NCBI GenBank assembly: GCA_903834925.1
Contig: CAILLA010000238.1
Location: forward strand, 1-64,000
DNA from: an uncultured Schlesneria sp.
GTDB taxonomy: Bacteria > Planctomycetota > Planctomycetia > Planctomycetales > Planctomycetaceae
Direction: 5' to 3'
Length of the DNA stretch: 64,000 nt
The notes under the pieces are model-generated. The model was not told the DNA's origin, searched no databases, and saw only the letters and a program-made list of their open reading frames with translations. Each line of letters starts with the position of its first letter. Positions within the stretch are counted from its first letter, which is position 1. The translations under genes were made by a program, and so were the position numbers. This document shows positions 26,081-35,319 of the stretch, in pieces.

Positions 26081-28195
26081 ATGAAACGTGTCTCCAATTG
26101 GCTGATCTTTCTATTCGCTCTGAACTTCACCCCATTTCTTTGCGCTGAACTTCCATCCCCGCAATTGCATCGGATCGAACCGCTCGGGCTAAATGTTGGG
26201 GCGTCAGCCGAGTTGTCCTATTTAGGGGCGGACAACGAAGGTACCGAATCACTCATCTTTGATCATCCTGGTTTGAAAGCTGAATTCGTCAAAGAGAAAA
26301 CGTTTAAGGTGACTGTGGCGAATGACGTTCCACCCGGTACCTACGATGTTCGCGCCGTGGGAAAGTTTGGCATTACAAATCCTCGATTGTTCGCCGTGTC
26401 ACGAAACTTGACCGACATCAGCGAGGTCGAGCCGAACAACACGTTCGACAAGGCTCAGCTGATTTCTGTCAACTCTGCGGTAAATGGTTCCTCGGATGGT
26501 AATAACCAGGATTTGTTCAAGGTGAAATTGTCAGCGGGACAACGAGTTGTCATCGACTGCCAATCCGCCCGACTGGACACAGAACTCGATGGAACAATGG
26601 TCCTGTTTTCCGCCGATGGACGTCAGTTGGCCAGCAACAGCGATTACATCGGCCGCGATCCTCAGATCGATTTCATCGCAAGCGTCGAGGGTGAGTATAT
26701 CGTGGAACTTCGCGACCTCACCTATCGCGGAGGATTTCCTTATCGATTGATTGTCACAGACAAACCCATCATTGAAAACATCTTTCCTCGAGCGATTCAG
26801 GCGGGACAAACCGTCGAAATGACGATTTTCGGGCGAAATCTGGGATCTGAATCTCAACCATCAGCCTGGAAGATTGGCGATAATACGCTCGACATGATTC
26901 GGCTGGCTGTCACGGGCTCAACAAACATCCTAACAACAGGTGCCTATCGGTTCCGGGAGCATCCAACACATCATTCCGTCCTGCCGACGGCGGCAACATG
27001 TACTCTGGTGGGCGAGCAATTGAGCCCCCTTGATGCGAATTCCCAGACAATCATGATCTCGGAAACCCCGACGTCGATTGAAGTCGAACCGAACGACACT
27101 CGTGAACAGGCCATGCCGATTACACTTCCCGCGATCGTCAGCGGCCGATTTGATCGCGAACGGGATCTCGACTGGTTCACGTTCGAAACCGAAGAAGGAG
27201 GCCCTCACGGTTTTGACGTCTACTGCGAACGAATCGCCGGTCGTGCCGATCCCTACCTGACAGTCATCGACGAGAAAGGGAATTCACCAGGTTCGCTGGA
27301 TGACTTTGGTCACCGCGTCGCATCGTTCGACGGACATCTTCGAGACCCATCAGGCATGCTGACGCTTGCCCCGAAAACAAAGTACCGTTTAATGGTGAAA
27401 GATTCGTACCAGCGAGGCGGAGCCCGTTATCAGTACGTTTTGAGTGTCCGTAAAGCAACGCCCGACTTTTTTGCATCCTCCATACATTTCGACAATAACA
27501 TGACCGGTATCAACATCCGCCAGGGGGGGGCCACCTACCTTGATGTGATCATCCACCAGAAGGACGGTTTCAATAGCCCGATCACGATTACAGCCGAGAA
27601 TCTTCCACCCGGATTACACGCCGCTCCGTTAACGATCACAAACGACATCCGTGGCACACTTGTCCTTTGGACCGATGACAATGCCGAATTACAAACAGGT
27701 AACATCCAACTGTTTGCAACCGGCAAACGAGGGGACGATACGCTGCGCCGTGAAGTTCGCAATCACACACGTGTCACAAATCAGGTCGGCTGTCGTCCCA
27801 CGCGTGACCTCATCGTCGCAATCCGCGACAAGGCACCTTATTTCCTGGCGCTTGCTCCCGAGAAGGTCACGGTTGAGTCAGGCCAAAAGGCCGAAATCAA
27901 AATCCAGCTCAACCGGCTATGGCCAGAATTTACAGGTGCGGTCAATTATCAACCTCTGAATTTCCCAGGACCCTTTCAACTTGGCAACGGTACGCTTCAA
28001 CCGGGACAAACCGATGCTGTGGTCTCGATCAACGTCCAACAAGGCACGCGTGCTGGCGATTATACATTGGCAATTCTGGGTCAGGCTCAGATCCCGTTTC
28101 ATAAAGACCCGAAGGCAACCGACAAACCCAACACGCTGGTCTCGATCCCGGCGCGCCCTGTGACCCTGACAGTGATTGATCCACCAAAGAAGTAA
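26081..28195 (+). CDS. Exported protein with PPC domains
   Basis: This 704-aa protein has a signal peptide (LIFLFALNFTPFLCAE) and two bacterial pre-peptidase C-terminal (PPC) domains. The first starts SEVEPNNTFDKAQ near residue 117, the second IEVEPNDTREQAM near 337. The PPC fold is a beta sandwich usually found at the end of secreted proteases. Here no protease domain is visible, so it is a stand-alone binding or structural protein, as in many planctomycetes. ATG 26081 starts the signal peptide; the frame is open to 26039. It is followed by the Gfo/Idh/MocA gene after 118 bases. Confidence 0.85.
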   Translation: MKRVSNWLIFLFALNFTPFLCAELPSPQLHRIEPLGLNVGASAELSYLGADNEGTESLIFDHPGLKAEFVKEKTFKVTVANDVPPGTYDVRAVGKFGITNPRLFAVSRNLTDISEVEPNNTFDKAQLISVNSAVNGSSDGNNQDLFKVKLSAGQRVVIDCQSARLDTELDGTMVLFSADGRQLASNSDYIGRDPQIDFIASVEGEYIVELRDLTYRGGFPYRLIVTDKPIIENIFPRAIQAGQTVEMTIFGRNLGSESQPSAWKIGDNTLDMIRLAVTGSTNILTTGAYRFREHPTHHSVLPTAATCTLVGEQLSPLDANSQTIMISETPTSIEVEPNDTREQAMPITLPAIVSGRFDRERDLDWFTFETEEGGPHGFDVYCERIAGRADPYLTVIDEKGNSPGSLDDFGHRVASFDGHLRDPSGMLTLAPKTKYRLMVKDSYQRGGARYQYVLSVRKATPDFFASSIHFDNNMTGINIRQGGATYLDVIIHQKDGFNSPITITAENLPPGLHAAPLTITNDIRGTLVLWTDDNAELQTGNIQLFATGKRGDDTLRREVRNHTRVTNQVGCRPTRDLIVAIRDKAPYFLALAPEKVTVESGQKAEIKIQLNRLWPEFTGAVNYQPLNFPGPFQLGNGTLQPGQTDAVVSINVQQGTRAGDYTLAILGQAQIPFHKDPKATDKPNTLVSIPARPVTLTVIDPPKK

Positions 28196-28313
28196 TCGAA
28201 GCTTCATCGCACGATCATTGAATCAAATCGTTGGACCTGATCCAATAAAAAATCACTTCCAGTGATTTCATCAAATCCTGATCTCGAACCTCGCTCAATT
28301 CGGAAGGACTGAC

Positions 28314-29546
28314 ATGTCGACATCCGCTACATTTGAGAAAACTCGCCGCGAATTCCTTTACGCAGCAGGTGCAGCGACTGCGGCGACCATGATGAATCCG
28401 GGCCGTGCAATGGCTGCTAACGAAGTCATCCAAATCGGCTGTATTGGAGTCGGAGGTCGATGTCGAAAGCTGATGGAAGTTCTTAAAACCATCCCCGGTG
28501 TCAAAATCACTTCGATCTGTGACATCTTCGATCATTCGATCGGACAGGCCAAACCACTTGCTGACGCCAAGGCCAGTGTCACGAAAGACTGGCAATCGAT
28601 CCTTGACGATAAGGGAATTGATGCCGTTGTCATCGGCACGCCCGATCATTGGCACGCTCCCATGACGCTGGCTGCCTGCGCGGCAGGAAAAGATGTCTAT
28701 GTCGAGAAGCCACTTACCCACGATCTGTCCGAAGGAGCCGCACTGCTCGACGCTTCCACGAAATACAAACGGATCGTTCAAGTTGGAACTCAACAGCGAT
28801 CAATGCCGCACATTGTCAAAGCCCGCGAACTGATCCAGGGGGGACACATCGGCAAGGTGGTCAAGGTCCATATGAGCTGGAATCGCAATGCGGACCGAGT
28901 CCGCCGCAACATCCCCAAGCTCGATTTCAGCGGTGTCGATTGGAAAAAGTTCTGCGGCAACGCCAAGGAACAACCCTTCGACGAGTATCGAATGCTGAAC
29001 TGGCGCTGGTTCTGGGATTTTGGTGGAGGTATCTTCACTGATCTGATGGTCCATTGGATCGACGTCGCGCATTGGGTGTTGAACGTCGACCACCCCGATC
29101 ACGCCGTCAGTATCGGAGAACATTTTTATAGCGAAGGCGTCTGGGAAACCCCCGACACAGTGCAAACAGTTCTAAGTTACCCCGGCAACATTCAGATGCA
29201 TTTTGAAGGGACGTTTGCCAACGCAAGAAACGGTGCCCGGATCGAATTTCAGGGAACAGAAGCCTCAATCCACGTTGATCGAGGCGGTTATCAAGTGATT
29301 CCCGAACGCAAATCCAAAGTCGAAGCATCCGAATGGATTCTGGGAACAGGACCTCGCGGTGCTGACTTCTATGATAAACCCGATGGGGAACTTGTCCACC
29401 TGACCAATTGGGTCGACTGCCTGAGAAGCCGCAAAACACCGACCGCCCCGATCGAAGCAGGTGTTTCCGCCGCGGCAGCCGCTCATCTGGCCAACCGAGC
29501 ACTCAAATCAGGTGGATCAGCAAATTGGGCCGACAGCATCAAATAA
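28314..29546 (+). CDS. Gfo/Idh/MocA family oxidoreductase, Tat-exported
   Basis: This 410-aa protein opens with a twin-arginine-like signal (KTRREFLYAAGAATAAT) and then the NAD(P)-binding motif IGCIGVGGRCRKLMEVL. The EKP signature of the family is present (VYVEKPLTHDLSEGA). The C-terminal domain carries a WDFGGGIFTDLMVHWID block. These enzymes oxidise sugar-related substrates with NAD(P). Many planctomycete copies are exported by Tat with the cofactor bound. The specific substrate is not readable. Start ATG 28314 has AAGGAC upstream. Confidence 0.92.
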   Translation: MSTSATFEKTRREFLYAAGAATAATMMNPGRAMAANEVIQIGCIGVGGRCRKLMEVLKTIPGVKITSICDIFDHSIGQAKPLADAKASVTKDWQSILDDKGIDAVVIGTPDHWHAPMTLAACAAGKDVYVEKPLTHDLSEGAALLDASTKYKRIVQVGTQQRSMPHIVKARELIQGGHIGKVVKVHMSWNRNADRVRRNIPKLDFSGVDWKKFCGNAKEQPFDEYRMLNWRWFWDFGGGIFTDLMVHWIDVAHWVLNVDHPDHAVSIGEHFYSEGVWETPDTVQTVLSYPGNIQMHFEGTFANARNGARIEFQGTEASIHVDRGGYQVIPERKSKVEASEWILGTGPRGADFYDKPDGELVHLTNWVDCLRSRKTPTAPIEAGVSAAAAAHLANRALKSGGSANWADSIK

Positions 29547-30252
29547 CAGATCTCGCACGCAAAATCCGATGTAAAAGATCAAATTCATGGGGATTGAGCC
29601 ATGTTCTCCATTTCCCTGACTTCGATTGCTGCGGCGACTTGATGGCCTTCAAAAAAGCGTTCGTACGAACGGCCGCAGTAGAAGCAAGTTAGCATACACT
29701 TCTTCAGAAACCGGAAACGCTTGCTGTACGGAACGTGCTTCGTCCTCACCATCAAGAGAGAAATCCCGTAGATGTGTTGCTCGGCGGACAAGTAACGCTT
29801 TAAGAAAATTCCTGCACAATCGCTTTCAGTTTTATGTGGTTGTTGTTGTCGCTGGGGCCGAGGACAACAACATTCAGTCGGTGATCGGAATGAAAGGAAC
29901 GGTTCTTGGGATGGCGCAGGATGTAGGATCAAAAAATGGAGCTACTCCGTGTCGATGGCATTGACGGTCGACGAGCGGCAACTGGACACAACCGGAAGGC
30001 ATCTGGATCGACTCGATTTTTATTCTGGCAATGCAATGATGGTCAAAGTTGATCCGAAAACTCGTAAAGGATCAGTCAAATAACCTAGCCATGGCAAAGC
30101 GATGACGTGCCCCACGGTTTTGTTTCCATCGTGGTGTTCCGGGAAGTGTTTTAAGAAATCGTGTCGTCACAGGATTTCGCGAAACAGTTGGCGAAGTTCC
30201 TGTTTTCCGAAAACCCGCTTGATTCCCCAAAATGCAGGAAACCTTGGGGAGG
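29547..30252. other. Intergenic region with possible gene remnants
   Basis: No intact gene is convincing in these 706 bases. A plus-strand frame ending at about 30081 reads as protein-like over its last 45 codons (from YSVSMALTVDERQL to DPKTRKGSVK), which suggests the 3' end of a decayed gene. A minus-strand frame at 29585-29932 is less convincing. CCCCAA at 30225 and TTGGGG at 30244 could form a small hairpin after the minus-strand serine hydrolase gene. Confidence 0.4.
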
Positions 30253-31446
30253 TTATTGAGTGGATTTCATAACGGCATTGGCGACAATCGTTGCAAGTTT
30301 TCCGGCGAGTTGGTTCACTGACCCTTTTCCGTCGGGATGGACTCGGTTGCTGAGAAAAAGGAAGAAGATGTCAAGTTCAGGATCGATCCACAAAACCGTA
30401 CCTGTGAAACCGCCATGTCCAAAGGCAGATTCGGTGAGTGCTTCTCCTTTGTTAATCGAAAAGCTTGTCTGTTTGTCCCAGCCGAGTCCACGAATCCCGG
30501 ACCTGACTCGATTGCCTTGCGTCATCAGCACGACGGTTTCTGGCTTCAGAATTTGTGTTTCACCGATTCTTCCACTGTCGAGCATCATACTGGCGTAGAT
30601 TGCCATATCTTCCGCCGTCGAGAATAAACCGGCATGACCCGCAATCCCCCCTAATTTGAATGCCCTGGGATCGTGGACTTCACCCTGAATCCAATTGCCG
30701 TCGCGTTTTTGCGTTGGTGCCGATCGGGCTTTCAGTTCGGCATTCGGCAGATACCTGGTCTCATGCATTTCCAGCGGTTCAAAAATCTCCTGTTGAGAAA
30801 ATTCGTCGACTGACCGCCCGCTGACTCGCTTCACGAGATCGCCAAGCAGAATAAAGTTGACATCAGAGTACACAAACTTCGTACCGACGGAGTTCTGCAA
30901 ATTCAGAGCGTAAATCTTTTGCATCGCCACAGCTGGGCCGTCCTGATAGTCCGCCATGGCGTTGTCGGCAATCAAGCCACTCTGGTGAATCAGCAAATCC
31001 CGAATCGTAATCTCCTGTTTTTCGTTGACAGCGAATTCGGGGATCAGCGTCGAAACCTTGTCGGATAGACTCAGCTTGCCACGTTCGATCAACAGCATGA
31101 TGCTTGTTGCCGTTGCAACAGGTTTTGTGAGCGACGCCATGTCAAACACGGTATCGGTGGTCATGGGGACGACCGCCGGCTCCACTTGCTTATTGCCGTA
31201 GGCTTTCAGCCAGGCGATCTGACCGCGTCGGCCAAAACAAACGACGCAGCCAGGCATCTTCTTTTCAGAAATTCCTTCCGCGATGACGGCCTCGATCGCA
31301 GCTAGTTTCTGCGGGTCAAAACCGATCGTTTGCGGTTCAACGACTGGCAACGCCGCTTGAGCATTCAAGCCAAGTAGCAACAGCCCCACAACGAAAACTG
31401 CTATGCGCAGGCATCCCTGTTGGGTGCAGGTCTGCTGACCTCGCAC
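30253..31446 (-). CDS. Serine hydrolase, class C beta-lactamase family, exported
   Basis: The protein has the serine hydrolase motif SLTK in DMASLTKPVATATS, with the active serine and lysine, and a Tyr-Ser-Asp triad (VYSDVNFILLGDL) in place of the usual YxN. A signal peptide (LRIAVFVVGLLLLGLNAQA) precedes the domain. These enzymes include beta-lactamases, esterases and D-aminopeptidases; the substrate here is unknown. The start is uncertain: the frame is open to a TTG at 31635. I give GTG 31446 because it places the signal peptide about 13 residues from the N-terminus; a GTG at 31494 is also possible. Confidence 0.85.
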   Translation of the reverse strand: MRGQQTCTQQGCLRIAVFVVGLLLLGLNAQAALPVVEPQTIGFDPQKLAAIEAVIAEGISEKKMPGCVVCFGRRGQIAWLKAYGNKQVEPAVVPMTTDTVFDMASLTKPVATATSIMLLIERGKLSLSDKVSTLIPEFAVNEKQEITIRDLLIHQSGLIADNAMADYQDGPAVAMQKIYALNLQNSVGTKFVYSDVNFILLGDLVKRVSGRSVDEFSQQEIFEPLEMHETRYLPNAELKARSAPTQKRDGNWIQGEVHDPRAFKLGGIAGHAGLFSTAEDMAIYASMMLDSGRIGETQILKPETVVLMTQGNRVRSGIRGLGWDKQTSFSINKGEALTESAFGHGGFTGTVLWIDPELDIFFLFLSNRVHPDGKGSVNQLAGKLATIVANAVMKSTQ

Positions 31447-31661
31447 AAGCGACCGACCGAAGGTCGCCTCTTTGTCTTGTTTGATTTTGATCACGATTAA
31501 CGCCACCGCAAAAAAAGTTTTAGCTATTGAAAGTCTACAATGATCCGCTTCGGAAAACCGCCACACTTTGAACCCAAGTGTAAACCGCTCATCCAACGCG
31601 GAAGCGATCCGCCTTTTTCTAAACCCGTCATCCAACGCGCATTAACCGACTGTGCCGGACG

Positions 31662-32249
31662 CTAATCATTCAATCCGACTCCTTTCAAGATTTGTGGCAG
31701 ACATTTTTCAATTCTTGACTCCTTGGTTTTGGATTGTTTTGGCGAGGAAAAGTGAAGGAGATACGCCTTCTGCCTTCCAGGCGTCAATTCATCAAACGCG
31801 GTTTTCAACGCGGGGATTTCATCCAATTTTCGTCGAAATTCTTCGGGAACGTCGAAATCGATCGTCTTCTTCAATGATACTTTCAATCCAGATTCTTCGA
31901 CTTCAATGGCATTAAGAATATACGTTTTCAAGACCGCATTCATCGAAGCGATTTCGCGGACATTGGTGAATCGAATCTGGCGAGCGGCCTGCACATTCTC
32001 CGTTTGCTGAATGAGAATTCCATTGGGATCCTTCATGAGGGCACCTTTGAAAAACAAATACGCGCAATACTCTTTGAATCCGTGAATCAGCACGATGTTT
32101 CGATTCTGGTGTGTAAAACAAGGCTGACCCCATTTCAATTCTTCGGAAAGCTTGCAATCCAAAGCGATCGTTCTCAGTTTCTCAAATTCGCGTTGCCACT
32201 TCGTTACTTTGGCAAGAACCGCATCAACCTTGGGATTTGTCTGGTGCAT
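31662..32249 (-). CDS. YdeI/DUF1801 family protein
   Basis: This 195-aa protein has the DUF1801 pattern (LRTIALDCKLSEELKWGQPC, then NIVLIHGFKEYCAYLFFKGALM) followed by the YdeI C-terminal helix unit with VPEEFRRKLDE and a LTPGRQKAYLLHFSSPKQSKTKESRIEK-type ending in part. YdeI family proteins are cytoplasmic proteins linked to stress or peptide resistance, without a firm biochemical role. It is transcribed away from the cytochrome operon. Start ATG 32249 fits the family N-terminus. Confidence 0.9.
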   Translation of the reverse strand: MHQTNPKVDAVLAKVTKWQREFEKLRTIALDCKLSEELKWGQPCFTHQNRNIVLIHGFKEYCAYLFFKGALMKDPNGILIQQTENVQAARQIRFTNVREIASMNAVLKTYILNAIEVEESGLKVSLKKTIDFDVPEEFRRKLDEIPALKTAFDELTPGRQKAYLLHFSSPKQSKTKESRIEKCLPQILKGVGLND

Positions 32250-32384
32250 TCTTGTCTCCGTTTCATCGTATCGATTGGGGCCTCATCCAAACCGTTTCTG
32301 TGCCAAATTTTGTCAGATGGTTTGAGTGTTGTGCGTGTTTCTACAGGACGTTCGCACTATAACTCTAAAGAGAGGACTCATGAA

Positions 32385-33809
32385 ATGTCAGACGTCTATC
32401 CGATCAATGATTACGGCCCACTGATGCCAGGATTGGTAATGGCGGGTGTTGCGATTGTGCATGTCTTTCTCGCCCAATTTGCAGTGGGCGGTGGAATATT
32501 ACTCTGTTATTTCCAATGGCTGGCGATGACAGGGCGTGAGCCTCACGCTCGCCGGTTTGTCGAAGGCTATTTCAAGCTTCTCGTCTTGATGAGTTTTGTG
32601 ATTGGAGCACTGACAGGGGTGGGAATCTGGTTCACGGCAATCCAGGTTAGTCCTGCCACGATCGGTGCCATGGTCGACAACTTCCACTGGTTGTGGGCCA
32701 CCGAGTGGACCTTCTTCTGTCTCGAAATCGTCTCGGGATATTGTTTCTACCGATACCATTCCCGATTGAACGACCATACCGCGATGACGCTGCTGGCGAT
32801 TTATGCGATTGCATCGTGGATGAGCCTGTTTGTAATCAACGGAATTTTGTCGTGGCAACTGACGCCCGGTCGGTGGCTGGAAACGCGAAACGTTTTTGAC
32901 GGCTTTTTTAACCCGAGCTTCTGGCCGAGTCTGTTGTTTCGAACCGTCGTCTCGATGACGCTCTCTGCCCTGGCCGCGTGCGTTGTGACAAACATGATGG
33001 GTTCGCTCGATCGAGAAGCACGAACCTCCTTGATCAACCGCGCGGCGCATCTGTTGATACCCATGGTGCTCATGCCGTTTTTGGGTGTCTGGTTTCTCGC
33101 TGTCATGCCAGCAGACAGTCGTAGCTGGGTCCTTGGGGGTAGCCCGGCAATGATGCTGTTCTTTAGCATTTCAATCGGTTCGTCAATGGCGATTGGAGCT
33201 TACGCACTGATTGGAATGGTCCTGCAGCGTTTGTATATCAATGGAGCCACGTCATCGCTGATGCTGATGCTGGCGTTTGGAGCGACGGCAGGAGGCGAAT
33301 TCGTCCGCGAAGGCTCACGCAAACCATACTCCATTCGTCATTTGCTGTATTCGAACTCGATCAAGCCGGATGAAGTCGCCCTGTTACGAGAGGTTGGCTG
33401 CCTGGGCAATGATCGATATGGCCTTCGGCAGGATGCACAATATCCTAACGACCAGGTCCGCATCGGTGCGAAAGTCTTTCGTCGGCAATGCAGCGTCTGC
33501 CACACGGTCCACGGAACTAACGCCGTCGCGGAGTTGACAGGTTCGTGGGACGAGAATCAGATGCGGATCAACTTTGCAAAACTCCAACACACAAAGCCAT
33601 TTATGCCGCCGTTCGCAGGAACAGCCGTCGAAGTTGAGTCGCTCGTGCAGTTCATTAACTGGTCCGGCTCGATGCGACCGGACAGTTGGCCAGCCAGCGA
33701 GAATCCCCAGACGCTTGCACAAATCGCGGACTGGCTAAGCGAAGCCGGAACCGCACCGGGCGACTTCGCGCAGAACCGAAAACGGACAACTTCTCGTCAA
33801 CACGAATGA
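32385..33809 (+). CDS. Cytochrome bd subunit I-like protein fused to cytochrome c
   Basis: This 474-aa protein has about eight membrane helices with a CydA-like arrangement: a histidine in VAIVHVFLAQF (H26), the GALTGVGIWFTAIQ helix, a WATEWTFFCLEIVSG helix with glutamates E107 and E114, SWMSLFVINGILSW, and EFVREGSRKPYSI resembling the ExGRQPW motif. The usual quinol-binding loop is much reduced. A C-terminal class I cytochrome c has CSVCH at 369-373 and a distal FMPPFAG methionine ligand. The fusion suggests electrons enter through cytochrome c rather than quinol. The next gene encodes its membrane partner. Start ATG 32385; the frame is open far upstream but that part lies over the YdeI gene. 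Confidence 0.82.
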   Translation: MSDVYPINDYGPLMPGLVMAGVAIVHVFLAQFAVGGGILLCYFQWLAMTGREPHARRFVEGYFKLLVLMSFVIGALTGVGIWFTAIQVSPATIGAMVDNFHWLWATEWTFFCLEIVSGYCFYRYHSRLNDHTAMTLLAIYAIASWMSLFVINGILSWQLTPGRWLETRNVFDGFFNPSFWPSLLFRTVVSMTLSALAACVVTNMMGSLDREARTSLINRAAHLLIPMVLMPFLGVWFLAVMPADSRSWVLGGSPAMMLFFSISIGSSMAIGAYALIGMVLQRLYINGATSSLMLMLAFGATAGGEFVREGSRKPYSIRHLLYSNSIKPDEVALLREVGCLGNDRYGLRQDAQYPNDQVRIGAKVFRRQCSVCHTVHGTNAVAELTGSWDENQMRINFAKLQHTKPFMPPFAGTAVEVESLVQFINWSGSMRPDSWPASENPQTLAQIADWLSEAGTAPGDFAQNRKRTTSRQHE

Positions 33810-33830
33810 ACAAAAGGGCTGGTCAACGCC

Positions 33831-34955
33831 ATGAATGCCATCTTTCCATTTGGCTTACCACATCCGACCGCAGTCTATGTGAACCTATTTCTGTTGACGT
33901 TCGTCCTGCACCAGACGTTCATGCATTATGTCCTTGCAGGCAGTCTGTATCTGACCTGGGCCACCATCCGTCAGGGTTGCACGACGCACCTGATCGAACA
34001 ACCGTTAGCAGCAACCCTACGCGACTGGATGCCGTTCTTGCTGAGCGCTGCCATCACGGCGGGTGTCGCTCCGTTATTGTTCATTCAGATTGTCTATCAA
34101 TATCAGTTCTACACCGCGAATCTCTTGTTATGGTGGCGCTGGGGCGTGGTTGTTCCTGTCCTGATTGTCGCGTTCTATCTTTTGTATCTGATCAAAAGCC
34201 GAATGTTATGGACTTGGCCGTATGCCGTGCGAGTCGCGGTCGTCCTGGCAACTTCAAGCAGCTTCGTTTTCGTCGGCTTCTGCTGGACGATCAATCATCT
34301 GCTGGCAAACAGCGAGGCGAATTGGCCGGACATCTACACGACTGGACGCTTACCGTTTTCCGTAGTCGCGGTCATTCTGAGGATGCTCGTTTGGATCGGT
34401 GGTTCGTTCGCAACAATGTCGGTGATTGTTGGCTGGCAATTGAATTATCGCCAATCGCATCATTCAGACAGCAGCACCGTCGCAGGCCCCCGTGAACTGG
34501 CGGGAATGTCGATTTGCGGACTGGTCACGGCAATGTTGGCGGCAGCTGGTTACGTCGCACTGTCCGGCGCAGCACCAAGAAGTCTTGTGTTCGGGACATT
34601 TTCCCTTCCTTATGTTTTATTAGCCATCAGCGGTGCGATCTTGCAGACGATCGGTTGGAGCCTTCAATGGCGATCAAATCGACTGGAAGTTTTTGGCTTG
34701 TCACTTTCAACAATCGGTTCGTTAATGACGCTTTTCGGTGTCTCGGTAATTCGAGAAGCCATTCGAATCAGTGCCGTCGATTTTGCCGGCTTGTATCCGC
34801 GTCACACGGAAGCCGCGAACGTCGGAGGCTTCGGTGTCTTTGTCGTCGTAGCGGTGGCGGTAACATTAGTTATCGCGTGGTGCGTGCGCCTGGTAAGTAC
34901 GGGAATGCACGATGTTGATAAAGATTATTCCATCCCAGAGCGTCCCACAGCATGA
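33831..34955 (+). CDS. Polytopic membrane partner of the bd-like cytochrome
   Basis: This 374-aa protein has about eight hydrophobic helices, starting PTAVYVNLFLLTFVLHQTFMHY with paired histidines that could bind haem. Other helices include LLSAAITAGVAPLLFIQIVYQ and VPVLIVAFYLLYLI. It follows the bd-like cytochrome gene by 21 bases, so it is probably its second subunit, in the position of CydB but not clearly similar to CydB. No CxxCH motif is present. It probably contributes the membrane interface and a proton or electron path. No standard family name can be given from sequence alone. Confidence 0.7.
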   Translation: MNAIFPFGLPHPTAVYVNLFLLTFVLHQTFMHYVLAGSLYLTWATIRQGCTTHLIEQPLAATLRDWMPFLLSAAITAGVAPLLFIQIVYQYQFYTANLLLWWRWGVVVPVLIVAFYLLYLIKSRMLWTWPYAVRVAVVLATSSSFVFVGFCWTINHLLANSEANWPDIYTTGRLPFSVVAVILRMLVWIGGSFATMSVIVGWQLNYRQSHHSDSSTVAGPRELAGMSICGLVTAMLAAAGYVALSGAAPRSLVFGTFSLPYVLLAISGAILQTIGWSLQWRSNRLEVFGLSLSTIGSLMTLFGVSVIREAIRISAVDFAGLYPRHTEAANVGGFGVFVVVAVAVTLVIAWCVRLVSTGMHDVDKDYSIPERPTA

Positions 34956-35319
34956 GCAAATAACCATTCAGTCGCTGCTTCCACCGACGTGGAGTTAGTG
35001 GAGAACGTGAAACTTGATCACCTGTGTCTTCAGCCCGAAGGGTTGACGCATATCAGCTCGGGGCAAGTTCGTCTTCGAGCGCCACCCCGGGTATCGACTT
35101 CACCAAGGACTTTCGAAACGCAAGCGGTCGAAGATTCGCCATTGAAAACCGGTGTTGTTGATTGAATAAACCCAATAATGGAACACGACCGGTTGTGTGC
35201 AGCCGTCTGGGTTTTGTACGATGAACGTCCTCCTGAAATCCGGCTCTGCTTTCCCTGCCATTGATTCCTACGCATTGATGGCACTGTATCCGGTCCCGCC
35301 AACCCAGATTGAGCCTGCT
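34956..35319. other. Intergenic region before the DUF1549/DUF1553 operon
   Basis: No gene. The open frames on the minus strand are fragmentary. The frame of the next gene is open from 35197, but its first 41 codons are not protein-like. The promoter of the next operon should lie here. Confidence 0.45.

Noticed and set aside
29585-29932. 115-aa minus-strand frame with a CFYCGRSY motif
   Set aside because: The single CxxC is not enough for a zinc protein; the rest is not family-like and lies in a decayed intergenic region.
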